Assembly: GCF_010731295.1 (NCBI RefSeq)
Contig: NZ_AP022579.1
Coordinates: 434,001-498,000, forward strand
Direction of reading: 5' to 3'
Length of the DNA: 64,000 nucleotides
Origin: Mycolicibacterium boenickei
GTDB lineage: Bacteria; Actinomycetota; Actinomycetes; Mycobacteriales; Mycobacteriaceae
The notes under the pieces are model-generated. The model had not been told where the DNA came from and ran no database searches. It was given only the letters and a program-made list of their open reading frames with translations. Position numbers and translations under genes: made by a program. This document shows, in pieces, positions 36,439 through 46,035 of the stretch. Within the stretch, counting starts at the first letter, position 1; each line of letters opens with the position of its first letter.

Positions 36439-38514
36439 TCAGCTGACGGATGCCAGCACCAACGGCAGGACTTCTGGGACTCCGGCCTCACGCAGCTGCC
36501 GGGTCGCCATCGTCAGCGTCCATCCCGTGTCCGTCATGTCGTCGACCAACAGCACCGGACCGTCGATATCGAGCTGCGGCCGGCCCCAGGCACGGTCCAA
36601 CGCCGCCACTCGATAGGCCGAATTCGCGGCCGTGACGGGCCGGTGCTGCGGCGCGTAGGCGAGGGTGCCCAGGTTCGTCAGGCGCCCGATCTGAGCCAAC
36701 CGCTGCACGGTCGATGAGATCAGCGTCGGATGTGTCTGGGAGTCCAGACCCATCACCGCCACGGGCCGCCTATCCCAATCCCATGCCTTGAGCACCTCGA
36801 CCGCCGCGGTCACGACGTCGTCGGGCACTTCGCCATCGGGCTCGGCCAGCAGGCGCCGTAACCGGGCTCCCCAGCCGAGATCGGTCAATCTGCCGATCGC
36901 CCGGCCGGGCGCCGCGCCCTCGGATATCCGACCCGACAGCGGCACCCCCAGGGCGGCCAGTCCCGACGGCCACTGCTTGCGTGGGGCCACCAGGACTCCG
37001 GGCCTGGACAACCGCTGTGCGGTGTCGGTGACGATGTCCTGCGCCACGGCGGCCTCGTAACGCCGGCCGGTGCAGTTGTCACACCGCCCGCACTGCGCCC
37101 CCGCAACCAGGTCGGGGTCGTCGAGCTGACCCCGCAGGAACACCATGCGGCAGCCGGCCGTGGCCTGATAGTCGAGCATCGCCTGCTGCTCCCGGCGCCG
37201 CGCCTCGTCCAGTGCCCGGTAGCGGGCCTCGTCGTAGCTCCAGGGCACACCGGTGCCGATCCAGCCGCCCTTCACCCGGCGGACCGCGCCGTCCACGTCG
37301 AGCACCTTGAGCACCATCTCGAGCCGCGACCGGTTGAGATCCACCAGCGGCTCCAGCGCCTGTGTGGACTGCGCCCGGTCGGTTTCCAGCGCACCGATGA
37401 CGTTGCGCACCATTGATTCCGACGGGAACGCCACCGACGCGAAGTACCGCCAGACGTCCTGATCCTCGGTGCCGGGCAGCAGGATCACCTCGGCACTATC
37501 GGTCGCACGCCCAGCACGCCCGACCTGCTGGTAATAGGCGATCGGGGACGACGGCGCGCCCAGATGCACGACGAATCCCAGGTCGGGTTTGTCGAAGCCC
37601 ATTCCCAGCGCGGAGGTCGCCACCAGCGCCTTGACCCGGTTGTCGAGCAGATCGGCTTCCAGTTGTTCGCGTTCGCCTGCGTCGGTGGACCCGGTGTAGG
37701 CGGCGACCTTGTGCCCCTGCTCGGCCAGTAATGCCGCCACGTCGTGCGCCTGGGCCACCGTGAGCGTGTAGATGATGCCGGAGCCGGGCAGAGACTCCAG
37801 GTGCGCCGCGATCCAGGCGGCACGTTGCGCGGGGGTGCCCACCTGCACGACCGAAAGTCGCAGCGACTCGCGGTCGAGTCCGCCACGCAGCACCAGAGTG
37901 TCCGAACCGCCGACGCCCAGCTGGGCCGCGACGTCACCGACCACGCGGTCGTTCGCCGTCGCGGTGGTGGCGAGAACGGGTACCTGCGAACCCAATTCGC
38001 CGATCAAGGTGCGAATGCGGCGGTAGTCGGGCCGGAAGTCGTGGCCCCAGTCCGAAACGCAGTGCGCCTCGTCGACCACCACCAGACCGGCATCGGCGGC
38101 CAGCGCCGGTAGGACGTTGTCGCGGAAGTCGGGGTTGTTGAGCCGCTCGGGGCTGACGAGCAGCACGTCGAGTTGTCCGTCCGCCACCTGCTGGTGGATG
38201 GCGTCCCACTCGGTGACGTTGCCCGAGTTGATCGTGGCGGCCCGAACGCCGGCCCGTTCGGCAGCGGCCACCTGGTTGCGCATCAGCGCCAGCAGTGGGG
38301 AGACGATGACCGTGGGCCCACGGCCTGCAACACGCAGCAGCTTGGCCGCGATGAAGTAGACCGCGGATTTGCCCCACCCGGTGCGTTGCACCACCAGCGC
38401 GCGGCGGCGCTGGACCACGAGGGCCTCGATGGCCGCCCACTGGTCGTCGCGCAGTACCGCGGCGGGCCCGGCCAGTTGTTCGAGGATCGCCTGGGCCTGC
38501 TCACGGGTTGCCAT
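36439..38514 (-). CDS. RecQ-family DNA helicase with C-terminal phosphoribosyltransferase-like domain
   Basis: About 691 aa. Helicase motifs in order: GWGKSAVYF (Walker A variant) near 53, SPLLALMRNQ, VVDEAHCVSDWGHDFRP, ATTATA, then in lobe 2 ATSALGMGFDKPD and QQVGRAGR. A Cys-rich zinc-binding segment (CGRCDNC) follows near 460, as in RecQ. The last ~100 residues contain VLLVDDMTDTGWT, which resembles the PRPP-binding loop of type I phosphoribosyltransferases; I know this fusion from actinobacterial RecQ proteins. Expected to unwind DNA in an ATP-dependent 3'-5' manner. I chose the ATG at 38514 (MATREQAQ); a GTG at 38535 adds seven residues. It is a stand-alone gene unrelated to the flanking pathways. 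Confidence 0.9.
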   Translation of the reverse strand: MATREQAQAILEQLAGPAAVLRDDQWAAIEALVVQRRRALVVQRTGWGKSAVYFIAAKLLRVAGRGPTVIVSPLLALMRNQVAAAERAGVRAATINSGNVTEWDAIHQQVADGQLDVLLVSPERLNNPDFRDNVLPALAADAGLVVVDEAHCVSDWGHDFRPDYRRIRTLIGELGSQVPVLATTATANDRVVGDVAAQLGVGGSDTLVLRGGLDRESLRLSVVQVGTPAQRAAWIAAHLESLPGSGIIYTLTVAQAHDVAALLAEQGHKVAAYTGSTDAGEREQLEADLLDNRVKALVATSALGMGFDKPDLGFVVHLGAPSSPIAYYQQVGRAGRATDSAEVILLPGTEDQDVWRYFASVAFPSESMVRNVIGALETDRAQSTQALEPLVDLNRSRLEMVLKVLDVDGAVRRVKGGWIGTGVPWSYDEARYRALDEARRREQQAMLDYQATAGCRMVFLRGQLDDPDLVAGAQCGRCDNCTGRRYEAAVAQDIVTDTAQRLSRPGVLVAPRKQWPSGLAALGVPLSGRISEGAAPGRAIGRLTDLGWGARLRRLLAEPDGEVPDDVVTAAVEVLKAWDWDRRPVAVMGLDSQTHPTLISSTVQRLAQIGRLTNLGTLAYAPQHRPVTAANSAYRVAALDRAWGRPQLDIDGPVLLVDDMTDTGWTLTMATRQLREAGVPEVLPLVLASVS

Positions 38515-38562
38515 GACTCCATACTGCCCCGCCACTCCGACACGCCCGCCGCCTGGATCGGA

Positions 38563-39891
38563 TCAGCCGCCGACAGGTGTGTAATGCGCTGCGTCGGTGG
38601 TGAATTCAGGCTTTCCGTAGGTCACGAGACGACGCTTGACGAGCCGCACGAGGTACCGATCGACGAATCGTCGCAATACCGGCATGCGGGCGGCCCGGCT
38701 CACGGCGACGAAGCGACCCATCACGAACGGTGCCGTGACGGCGATGCGCACGACATCCGCCGGACCGAACGAGACTCCCATCCCCTCGGCGGCGGAGCGA
38801 TTTCCATTGCAGAAGGCGCGGATGAACGATGCCTTGCTGTAGCTCTTCTCCACCGCGTCGGCCATCCGCTCGAACCAGGTGTCCCGCGGCCGTAGGTAGG
38901 CGTCCATCGTGGCGCGAACGAGTGCGCCACACGTGGCATCGTCGAAGTCTGCGCGCAGCAGCGCCGCACGCGCGTGCATGACGTCGATGATGCCGCCGGG
39001 ATCGGCGGGGAGGAGCTCCTCTGGCAGGCCGAGCAGAAAGCACCGGTAACGAGCGAATTCGACGACCGCACGCTCACTTTCGGTGAACTCAGTACGCCCC
39101 TCGCGACGCTCTCGCAGCGACAGAAGGTACTGGCCGATCAGCCCGGCCGGCATCTGGTCGACCTGGGGCACCGGCATCCCGTAGGTCTCGACGTCCCACT
39201 TGCCGGAGCGCGTGAGGGCGTTGTAGCGGACCATCGAGTGCATCAGGCGCACCATCGCAGCAGCGTGGAATCCTGGACCGAACCGGTCGAGCGCACCGGG
39301 CAGGGTGGTAACCGCAAAGAAGCTGGCCGTCTCGTTGACCCGCCTGGCTGCGCGACGCCCCGACAGCGCTCCGGTAAGCGCCATCGGAAGCGCCGCGTAG
39401 GTGTTGGTGAAGGTCGCCACGAACGCCCCGCGGGTGACGAACGGTGCCACGAGGGCCGCGGGCAGGCGGGCCTGCCGGGCTCCGTCGCGCACCAGATCCG
39501 GGTCGATCCAATCAGGTGTGGCCTCCATGGCCGCGATGAATGTCCCTAGTTCAGGTGGCGCGTCCGGCACCGCATCGACACCCTCGCGACACGCCGTGAC
39601 CAGCATGTCGATGAGGTGCGTGACGCTGTGGGTGGCGGTCAAGGCTGCATAGGGATCTGCCGCGACGTCGCCGAGCATGGTGGCCGTGCGGATCAGTTCG
39701 ACGGTGCGCTCGTCGGACAGGAAAGGTTCGCGGGCGCCGACCCACTTGGGCAGTGCGGACGTCGCGTCGAGTTCCGTCGCCAGCCGGTACGGCGGCACGT
39801 CGAAATCGAAGGCACCGTAGAGGTCGGGCTGCGATTCACCCTGGCTGCGAACCCGCCGGGCGAGCTCAGGAAAGTACGTCGTCACCATCAC
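38563..39891 (-). CDS. MpaB/DUF2236-family oxygenase-like protein
   Basis: A 442-aa protein with the DUF2236 (MpaB, latex-clearing-protein related) pattern: LPGALDRFGPGFHAAAMVR followed by LMHSMVRYNAL near residue 215, then the GMPVPQVDQ region. Family members are haem-dependent oxygenase-like proteins; the substrate here is unknown. It is transcribed divergently from a TetR gene, with a perfect palindrome between the two starts, so the TetR protein very probably controls it. It is separated from recQ by 48 bp on the same strand. Start MMVTTYFPEL at 39891; the second Met is equally possible. Confidence 0.85.
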   Translation of the reverse strand: MMVTTYFPELARRVRSQGESQPDLYGAFDFDVPPYRLATELDATSALPKWVGAREPFLSDERTVELIRTATMLGDVAADPYAALTATHSVTHLIDMLVTACREGVDAVPDAPPELGTFIAAMEATPDWIDPDLVRDGARQARLPAALVAPFVTRGAFVATFTNTYAALPMALTGALSGRRAARRVNETASFFAVTTLPGALDRFGPGFHAAAMVRLMHSMVRYNALTRSGKWDVETYGMPVPQVDQMPAGLIGQYLLSLRERREGRTEFTESERAVVEFARYRCFLLGLPEELLPADPGGIIDVMHARAALLRADFDDATCGALVRATMDAYLRPRDTWFERMADAVEKSYSKASFIRAFCNGNRSAAEGMGVSFGPADVVRIAVTAPFVMGRFVAVSRAARMPVLRRFVDRYLVRLVKRRLVTYGKPEFTTDAAHYTPVGG

Positions 39892-39901
39892 CAGCCTTCG
39901 A

Positions 39902-39942
39902 TAACTAACACTTTGTGAGCAATACTCACAAAGTGTTAGTTA
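39902..39942. promoter_or_regulatory. Perfect 18-bp-arm palindrome, probable TetR operator
   Basis: TAACTAACACTTTGTGAG (39902-39919) is followed by 5 nt and its exact reverse complement (39925-39942). It begins 11 bp from the oxygenase start and ends 12 bp before the tetR GTG at 39954, the classic position for an autoregulated divergent operator. Confidence 0.88.
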
Positions 39943-39953
39943 GACTGTCAACC

Positions 39954-40562
39954 GTGACGACGGAGACCCGGAAGCGGCGAATGACGGCCGACGCCCGGCG
40001 TGAGCAGATTCTCGATGTCACCCATGCGATCGTCGACGCCGAAGGATTCCACGCCGCGACGCCCAGTCGTATCGCCGCCGAGGCCGGTATCAACCGGTCT
40101 CTGATCTATCAGCAGTTCGGTGATCCCGCAGGCGTGTTCGTAGCGCTGATCGACCGGGAAGCCGCGCGCGCGGGCACGCAGTTCACCGCCGCGGTCGCCG
40201 GGCTCGAAAACTCCACCGACGTCCCGCCACTCGCCCGCGCCTTCGACGGCATCCTCGCCGCCGTCGACGCCCATCCGGCCACCTGGCGACTGTTCTTGTT
40301 CCCGCCCGAGGGCGCCCCACCGGAACTGCATGCCCGGCTTACCAAAGCCCAGTCGGTGGTACGCGAATTCCTGAAGCGCGAACTGCTGCGCACGAATCCG
40401 GGACAACGCGATCCCGAGCTCACCGCCCGGGTCGCGCATGCCGCCGGCCGCGAACTACTGCAGTTGCGCCTCAGCGATCCCGAGAACGCTTCCCCGGATC
40501 GGATACGAACGTTCGTACTACAGCTCAGCTCTCGCACCGTGCACCGCCCATCGCCGAGCTGA
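39954..40562 (+). CDS. TetR-family transcriptional regulator
   Basis: 202 aa. The N-terminal helix-turn-helix is typical: ARREQILDVTHAIVDAEG, then TPSRIAAEAGINRSLIYQQFGD. The C-terminal ligand domain is not recognisable as a named subfamily. I chose the GTG at 39954 because the longer frame from 39915 would begin inside the palindrome; no clear ribosome site precedes it, so a leaderless or very short-leader message is likely. It is divergent from the MpaB-like gene, and the shared operator suggests that it represses both itself and that gene. The inducer is unknown. It converges on hsaF, with 53 bp between the stops. Confidence 0.88.
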   Translation: MTTETRKRRMTADARREQILDVTHAIVDAEGFHAATPSRIAAEAGINRSLIYQQFGDPAGVFVALIDREAARAGTQFTAAVAGLENSTDVPPLARAFDGILAAVDAHPATWRLFLFPPEGAPPELHARLTKAQSVVREFLKRELLRTNPGQRDPELTARVAHAAGRELLQLRLSDPENASPDRIRTFVLQLSSRTVHRPSPS

Positions 40563-40615
40563 CACAGGGCGACAACTCGGCATCGTCGCCGAGGGCGGCG
40601 ACGCGGCGATCAGCG

Positions 40616-41668
40616 TCAGGCCTTCGCCTTCTCAGCTTCCTGTTCGCGCTTGATCTCCAGCGCGATGTCGATCAACTGGTCTTCCTGACCGCCGATGAGC
40701 TTGCGCTGGCCGACGCGGAGCAGCAGCTCGTGGGCCGGCACCCCGTAGCGTTCACCCTGGCGCACCGCGTGCTTGAGGAAGCTGGAGTACACGCCCGCGT
40801 AGCCCATCACCAGCGCGTTGCGATCGAGCAGGCACTCGGCAGGCATGGCCGGGGCAACGACCTCTTCAGCGGCATCGGCGATGTCGAAGAAGTCGATGCC
40901 GGTCTTGACGCCGATCTTGTCGAACACGCCGACCAGCGCCTCGACCGGTGCGTTGCCCGCGCCCGCGCCGAACCGGCGGCAGGAGCCATCGATCTGCTTG
41001 GCGCCCGCGCGCACGGCCTCGACCGAGTTGGCCACGCCCAGACCGAGATTCTCGTGTCCGTGGAAGCCCACCTGAGCGTCGTCACCGAGTTCGGCGACCA
41101 GCGCCGAAACCCGGTCGGCGACACCTTCGAGCACCAGGGCGCCCGCGGAGTCCACGACGTAGACGCACTGGCAACCCGCGTCTGCCATGATCCGGGCCTG
41201 CTTGGCCAGCTTCTCCGGGCTGATGGTGTGGCTCATCATCAGGAACCCGACGGTCTCCAGGCCCAGCTCACGGGCGAGCCCGAAGTGCTGGATCGACACG
41301 TCGGCCTCGGTGCAGTGGGTCGCGATGCGGCAGATCGAGCCACCGTTGTTCTGGGCTTCCTTGATGTCTTCCTTGGTGCCCACACCGGGCAGCATCAGGA
41401 AGGCGATCTTGGCTTCCTTGGCCGTCTCGGCGGCCAGCTTGATCAGCTCCTGCTCGGGCGTCTTGGAGAACCCGTAGTTGAAGCTGGACCCGCCCAGGCC
41501 GTCGCCGTGGGTGACCTCGATGACGGGCACGCCGGCGGTGTCCAGGGCCGCGACGATGGCGCCGACCTCGTCCTTGGTGAACTGGTGCCGCTTGTGATGC
41601 GACCCGTCGCGCAGCGACGTGTCGGTCATGCGGACGTCCCACACGGGGTTGAAGAAAATGTCACTCAT
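40616..41668 (-). CDS. hsaF: 4-hydroxy-2-oxovalerate aldolase HsaF
   Basis: 350 aa. The DRE-TIM aldolase signature [19 protein letters not shown] opens the protein, and metal-ligand [11 protein letters not shown] lies near residue 200. It cleaves 4-hydroxy-2-oxo acids from cholesterol A/B-ring breakdown into pyruvate and an aldehyde, which is channelled to HsaG. The ATG overlaps the hsaG stop by 4 bp (ATGA), as expected for the obligate HsaF-HsaG complex. Order and strand match Rv3534c-Rv3536c. Confidence 0.96.
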   Translation of the reverse strand: MSDIFFNPVWDVRMTDTSLRDGSHHKRHQFTKDEVGAIVAALDTAGVPVIEVTHGDGLGGSSFNYGFSKTPEQELIKLAAETAKEAKIAFLMLPGVGTKEDIKEAQNNGGSICRIATHCTEADVSIQHFGLARELGLETVGFLMMSHTISPEKLAKQARIMADAGCQCVYVVDSAGALVLEGVADRVSALVAELGDDAQVGFHGHENLGLGVANSVEAVRAGAKQIDGSCRRFGAGAGNAPVEALVGVFDKIGVKTGIDFFDIADAAEEVVAPAMPAECLLDRNALVMGYAGVYSSFLKHAVRQGERYGVPAHELLLRVGQRKLIGGQEDQLIDIALEIKREQEAEKAKA

Positions 41669-42585
41669 GCTTGGCCTCCTCCGGCCGGGGCGGCCAGGCG
41701 CTCCTTGGCGATTTCCTCGCCGACCTTGGTCGCCGCCGCGGTCATGATGTCCAGATTTCCAGCGTAGGGCGGCAGGTAGTCACCGGCACCCTCCACTTCC
41801 ACGAACACGGTGACCAGGTGGTTTCCACCATTGACCACGGACGGTTCGTCGAACTGCGGTTCGTTGAGCAGCCGGTAGCCCGGCACGTAGGTCTGCACCT
41901 CGGCCACCACGTCCTTGATCGACTGCGTGATCGCGGCGTGGTCGGCGTCCTCGGGGATCGCGCAGAAGATCGTGTCGCGCATGATCATCGGCGGCTCGGC
42001 CGGGTTCAGGATGATGATCGCCTTGCCGTTGCGGGCCCCACCGATGTCGCGCACACCTGCGCTGGTGGTCTTGGTGAACTCGTCGATGTTGGCGCGGGTG
42101 CCCGGGCCGGCCGAGGCCGATGACACCGACGCCACGATCTCGGCGTAGGGCACGTCCACGACACGGGACACCGCGTACACCATCGGGATGGTGGCCTGGC
42201 CACCGCAGGTGACCATGTTGACGTTGGGGGCGTCGAGGTGAGCGCGCAGGTTGGCCGGCGGGATGACGCCGGGGCCGACGGCCGCGGGGGTCAGGTCGAT
42301 CGCCCGGATGCCGGCCTCTTCGTAGCGCGGCGCCGCATCGCGGTGCACATAGGCGCTGGTCGCCTCGAACACCAGATCGGGCTTCTCGCTCTGAGCCAGC
42401 AGCCAGTCCACACCCTCGTGGGAGGTCTCCAGGCCGAGCTTGCGAGCCCGGGCCAGGCCTTCGGATTCCGGATCGATGCCGATCATCCAACGCGGCTCGA
42501 GCCACTCCGAACGCAGCAACTTGTACAGCAGGTCGGTGCTGATGTTGCCCGACCCGACAATGGCAACTGATGCCTTCTCAGCCAT
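41665..42585 (-). CDS. hsaG: Acylating acetaldehyde/propionaldehyde dehydrogenase HsaG
   Basis: 306 aa. An NAD-binding [13 protein letters not shown] start and the catalytic cysteine in [12 protein letters not shown] near residue 128 identify the acylating aldehyde dehydrogenase of meta-cleavage pathways. It converts the aldehyde released by HsaF to acyl-CoA using NAD and CoA. It begins 10 bp after hsaE and overlaps hsaF by 4 bp. Confidence 0.96.
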   Translation of the reverse strand: MAEKASVAIVGSGNISTDLLYKLLRSEWLEPRWMIGIDPESEGLARARKLGLETSHEGVDWLLAQSEKPDLVFEATSAYVHRDAAPRYEEAGIRAIDLTPAAVGPGVIPPANLRAHLDAPNVNMVTCGGQATIPMVYAVSRVVDVPYAEIVASVSSASAGPGTRANIDEFTKTTSAGVRDIGGARNGKAIIILNPAEPPMIMRDTIFCAIPEDADHAAITQSIKDVVAEVQTYVPGYRLLNEPQFDEPSVVNGGNHLVTVFVEVEGAGDYLPPYAGNLDIMTAAATKVGEEIAKERLAAPAGGGQA

Positions 42586-42595
42586 ATCGGCTCCC

Positions 42596-43381
42596 TTATT
42601 CGAAACTCAGTCTTACTGAACCTAACCCGGCGAAGTCAGCGACGAAATCGCTGCCCGGAGGTGCATCTATCGCACGCGTGCACGAGCCCGGCAACACGAT
42701 GTCACCGGCCTTCAAACGCACCCCGAAGCTCTCCACCTTGCGCGCCAACCAGGCCACCGCGGTGACCGGATTTCCCAACACCGCATCGCTGCGTCCCTCG
42801 GCCACGACCTCGCCGTGGTTGGTCAGGACCGCGTCGATGTTGCAGATATCGATGTCCTTGGGCGAGACCCGCGCCTCCCCGAGCACCCAGCCGGCGCTGC
42901 TGGCGTTGTCGGCGATGGTGTCGCACAACTTGATCTGCCAGTTGGTGATGCGGGTGTCGATCAACTCGATCGCCGGGGCGAACGCGGCCGTCGCGGCGAG
43001 CACGTCCTCCTCGGTGCACCCGGCGCCGGGCAGATCGTCGGCCAGGATGAACCCGACCTCGACCTCGACGCGGGGATACAGGAAGTTCGATGACTTCACC
43101 GGGACGTTCTCGAACACCTCCATCTCGTCGAGGAGATGGCCGTAATCCGGCTCGTCGACACCCATCATGTCCTGCATGGCCTTGCTGGACAGCCCGACCT
43201 TGTGGCCGATGATGCGCGCCCCCTCGGCGACCCGCTGCCTGATGTTGATCAGCTGGATCTCGTAGGCATCCACCACGTCGATGTCGCCATACCGATCCGT
43301 CAGCGGCGTCATCGGGACCCGGCTCCGCTCGGCCTGAGCGAGATCGGCCGCGAGCTCGTCGCGTACCTCGACACTAAGCAT
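42596..43381 (-). CDS. hsaE: 2-hydroxypenta-2,4-dienoate hydratase HsaE
   Basis: 261 aa, the usual length. [12 protein letters not shown], the metal-binding EVEVGFIL stretch and the late GDIVLPGSC motif are typical of 2-oxopent-4-enoate hydratases. It hydrates the 2-hydroxydienoate formed after HsaD hydrolysis and feeds HsaF. It is first in the hsaE-hsaG-hsaF operon and divergent from kstD across 73 bp; the KstR box in that gap may serve both directions. Confidence 0.95.
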   Translation of the reverse strand: MLSVEVRDELAADLAQAERSRVPMTPLTDRYGDIDVVDAYEIQLINIRQRVAEGARIIGHKVGLSSKAMQDMMGVDEPDYGHLLDEMEVFENVPVKSSNFLYPRVEVEVGFILADDLPGAGCTEEDVLAATAAFAPAIELIDTRITNWQIKLCDTIADNASSAGWVLGEARVSPKDIDICNIDAVLTNHGEVVAEGRSDAVLGNPVTAVAWLARKVESFGVRLKAGDIVLPGSCTRAIDAPPGSDFVADFAGLGSVRLSFE

Positions 43382-43439
43382 TTTGGTGAATTCCCCTCGC
43401 TTCTTTGACCGGCGCAGTTGTCCACAGGCCCGGCAATTC

Positions 43440-43453
43440 TATAACGTGTTCTA
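43440..43453. promoter_or_regulatory. KstR-type operator before kstD
   Basis: TATAACGTGTTCTA fits the KstR consensus TnnAACnnGTTnnA at every fixed base. It ends one base before the kstD ATG and lies 58 bp from the hsaE start. KstR is the cholesterol-responsive TetR repressor of this regulon in mycobacteria. Confidence 0.85.
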
Positions 43454-43454
43454 C

Positions 43455-45137
43455 ATGACTGGACAGGAGTACGACGTTGTCGTGGTCGGCAGCGGCGCTG
43501 CCGGCATGGTCGCCGCCCTCACCGCGGCCCATCAGGGCCTCTCGACAGTAGTCGTAGAGAAGGCGCCGCACTATGGAGGTTCCACTGCGCGGTCAGGTGG
43601 TGGGGTGTGGATCCCGAACAACGAGATTCTCAAGCGTGACGGGGTGAAAGACACCCCCGAGGCCGCCCGCACCTACCTGCACAAGATCATCGGTGACGTG
43701 GTGCCCGCGGAGAAGATCGACACCTACCTCGACCGCTCGCCGGAGATGTTGTCGTTCGTCCTCAAGAACTCCCCGCTGAAGCTGTGCTGGGTGCCCGGGT
43801 ACTCCGACTACTACCCCGAGACCCCGGGCGGCAAGCCCACCGGTCGCTCGGTCGAGCCCAAGCCGTTCAACGCCAAGAAGCTCGGGGCTGACGAGAAGGG
43901 TCTGGAGCCGCCATACGGCAAGGTGCCGATGAACATGGTGGTCATGCAGCAGGACTACGTCCGGCTCAACCAGCTCAAGCGTCATCCCCGCGGCGTGCTG
44001 CGCAGCATCAAGGTCGGCGTCCGCTCCGTCTGGGCCAACGCCACCGGCAAGAACCTGGTCGGCATGGGCCGTGCGCTCATCGCCCCGCTGCGCATCGGTC
44101 TGCAGAAGGCAGGCGTCCCGGTCCTGCTGAACACCGCCCTGACCGATCTCTATGTCGAGGACGGTGTCGTCCGCGGCATCTACGTCCGTGACACCACCAA
44201 GGGTGAAACCGCTGAGCCGCAACTGATCCGGGCGCGCCGCGGCGTGATCCTGGGCTCCGGCGGATTCGAGCACAACGAGCAGATGCGGGTGAAGTACCAG
44301 CGCGCACCCATCACCACCGAGTGGACCGTGGGCGCGGTGGCCAACACCGGCGACGGCATCCTGGCCGCCGAAAAGCAGGGCGCTGCACTCGAATTCATGG
44401 AGGACTCGTGGTGGGGCCCGACGGTCCCGCTGACCGACTCGCCGTGGTTCGCCCTCTCCGAGCGCAACTCCCCCGGCTCGATCATCGTCAACATGGCCGG
44501 CAAGCGGTTCATGAACGAGTCGATGCCGTACGTCGAGGCCTGCCACCACATGTACGGCGGCGAGTACGGCCAGGGCGCGGGTCCCGGCGAGAACATCCCG
44601 GCCTGGCTGATCTTCGACCAGCAGTACCGCGACCGCTTCATCTTCGCGGGTCTGCAGCCCGGACAGCGCATTCCGAAGAAGTGGCTGGAATCCGGCGTCA
44701 TCGTCAAGGCCGACACCCTCGAGGAACTGGCCGCCAAGACCGGCCTTCCCGCCGACGCGTTCGCCGCGACCATCGACCGGTTCAACGGCTTCGCCCGCTC
44801 CGGAGTGGACGAGGACTTCCACCGCGGCGAGAGCGCCTACGACCGCTACTACGGCGATCCGACCAACAAGCCCAACCCGAACCTCGGCGAGATCAAGCAC
44901 GGCCCGTACTACGCGGCCAAGATGGTGCCGGGCGATCTGGGCACCAAGGGCGGCATCCGTACCGACGTGAAGGGCCGGGCGCTGCGGGATGACAACTCCG
45001 TGATCGAAGGCCTCTACGCCGCAGGTAACGTCAGCTCACCGGTGATGGGTCACACCTACCCCGGCCCCGGCGGCACCATTGGACCCGCCATGACGTTCGG
45101 ATACCTCGCGGCGCTCGACATCGCCGGAAAGGGCTGA
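43455..45137 (+). CDS. kstD: 3-ketosteroid delta-1-dehydrogenase KstD
   Basis: 560 aa. It begins MTGQEYDVVVVGSGAAGMVA, an FAD-binding Rossmann motif, and ends with GHTYPGPGGTIGPAMTFGY, the conserved FAD/substrate region of KstD. It introduces the 1,2 double bond in the steroid A ring, needed for ring opening. The frame extends upstream to 43383, but the ATG at 43455 matches the known family start and directly follows the KstR box. One base separates it from the downstream hydratase gene, so the two are co-transcribed. Confidence 0.96.
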   Translation: MTGQEYDVVVVGSGAAGMVAALTAAHQGLSTVVVEKAPHYGGSTARSGGGVWIPNNEILKRDGVKDTPEAARTYLHKIIGDVVPAEKIDTYLDRSPEMLSFVLKNSPLKLCWVPGYSDYYPETPGGKPTGRSVEPKPFNAKKLGADEKGLEPPYGKVPMNMVVMQQDYVRLNQLKRHPRGVLRSIKVGVRSVWANATGKNLVGMGRALIAPLRIGLQKAGVPVLLNTALTDLYVEDGVVRGIYVRDTTKGETAEPQLIRARRGVILGSGGFEHNEQMRVKYQRAPITTEWTVGAVANTGDGILAAEKQGAALEFMEDSWWGPTVPLTDSPWFALSERNSPGSIIVNMAGKRFMNESMPYVEACHHMYGGEYGQGAGPGENIPAWLIFDQQYRDRFIFAGLQPGQRIPKKWLESGVIVKADTLEELAAKTGLPADAFAATIDRFNGFARSGVDEDFHRGESAYDRYYGDPTNKPNPNLGEIKHGPYYAAKMVPGDLGTKGGIRTDVKGRALRDDNSVIEGLYAAGNVSSPVMGHTYPGPGGTIGPAMTFGYLAALDIAGKG

Positions 45138-45138
45138 C

Positions 45139-45999
45139 ATGCCAATCGATCTCGACAAGGCGCTGGGCGCCGAGCTGGACCCCATCGAGTTCTCCTGGAC
45201 CAGCAGCGACATCCAGCTGTACCACCTGGGCCTCGGTGCCGGCGCGGACCCGATGGACTCGCGCGAGCTGCGCTACCTCATCGACGACACCCCGCAGGTG
45301 CTGCCGACGTTCGGCAACGTGGCCGCCAGCTTCCACATGACCGAGCCGCCCAAGGTGCAGTTCCCGGGCATCGACATCGAGCTGTCCAAGGTGCTGCACG
45401 CCAGCGAGGCCGTCAGCGTGCCCGGCCCGATCCCGACCAGCGGAACCGCCAAGTCGGTGCAGCGCTTCACCGAGATCTGGGACAAGGGCAAGGCCGCCGT
45501 GATCGTCAGCGAATCCACGGTGACCGATGAATCCGGCAAGGTGCTGTGGACCACCAAACGGTCGATCTTCGCTCGCGGCGAGGGCGGGTTCGGCGGCGAG
45601 CGCGGACCCGCGACCTCAGCCGAATTGCCCGATCGCGCACCGGATATCGAGATCTCGTTGCCGACGCTGCCGCAGCAGGCGCTGCTGTACCGGCTGTGCG
45701 GTGACCGCAATCCCCTGCACTCGGACCCGGCCTTCGCCGCGGCGGCGGGATTCGAACGGCCGATCCTGCACGGGCTGTGCACCTATGGCATCGGCTGCAA
45801 GGCCATCGTCGACAACCTGCTCGACGGTGACGTCTCCCAGGTGGCTTCCTACGGCGCCCGGTTCGCCGGCGTGGTGATCCCCGGCGAGACCCTGCAGGCC
45901 AACATCTGGAAGCAAGACGGCAAGTTCATCGGTGTACTCACGGCACCGTCGCGGGACAACGCCGTGGTGCTGTCGGGCGTGGAGCTCGTCCCGGCCTAG
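45139..45999 (+). CDS. chsH3: MaoC-like (R)-enoyl-CoA hydratase of steroid side-chain oxidation (Rv3538-like)
   Basis: 286 aa, a double hotdog protein. The C-terminal half has YRLCGDRNPLHSDPAFA followed by a conserved LHGLCTYG, the hydratase-2 catalytic motif (Asp and His). It hydrates 2-enoyl-CoA intermediates. It starts one base after kstD, as Rv3538 follows Rv3537. The symbol rests on synteny and my memory that Rv3538 is called ChsH3; the hydratase assignment itself is secure. Confidence 0.88.
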   Translation: MPIDLDKALGAELDPIEFSWTSSDIQLYHLGLGAGADPMDSRELRYLIDDTPQVLPTFGNVAASFHMTEPPKVQFPGIDIELSKVLHASEAVSVPGPIPTSGTAKSVQRFTEIWDKGKAAVIVSESTVTDESGKVLWTTKRSIFARGEGGFGGERGPATSAELPDRAPDIEISLPTLPQQALLYRLCGDRNPLHSDPAFAAAAGFERPILHGLCTYGIGCKAIVDNLLDGDVSQVASYGARFAGVVIPGETLQANIWKQDGKFIGVLTAPSRDNAVVLSGVELVPA

Positions 46000-46035
46000 T
46001 CACCTTCTCCACCTGCTGATCTTTCACCTGGCTCT

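Noticed and set aside
39902..39942. KstR operator at the tetR/MpaB-like palindrome
   Set aside because: The sequence has no AACnnGTT core and its arms are longer than KstR sites; it more likely belongs to the adjacent TetR protein.
39915..39953. Longer start for the TetR gene at 39915
   Set aside because: That start lies inside the operator palindrome and adds residues not seen at typical TetR N-termini; the GTG at 39954 is better.
40577..40594. Terminator between tetR and hsaF
   Set aside because: Only a 6-bp stem (CTCGGC/GCCGAG) with no T-run; too weak to report as a feature.
43593..44900. 435-aa frame on the minus strand opposite kstD
   Set aside because: A third-position GC shadow of kstD; no recognisable family and no ribosome site.
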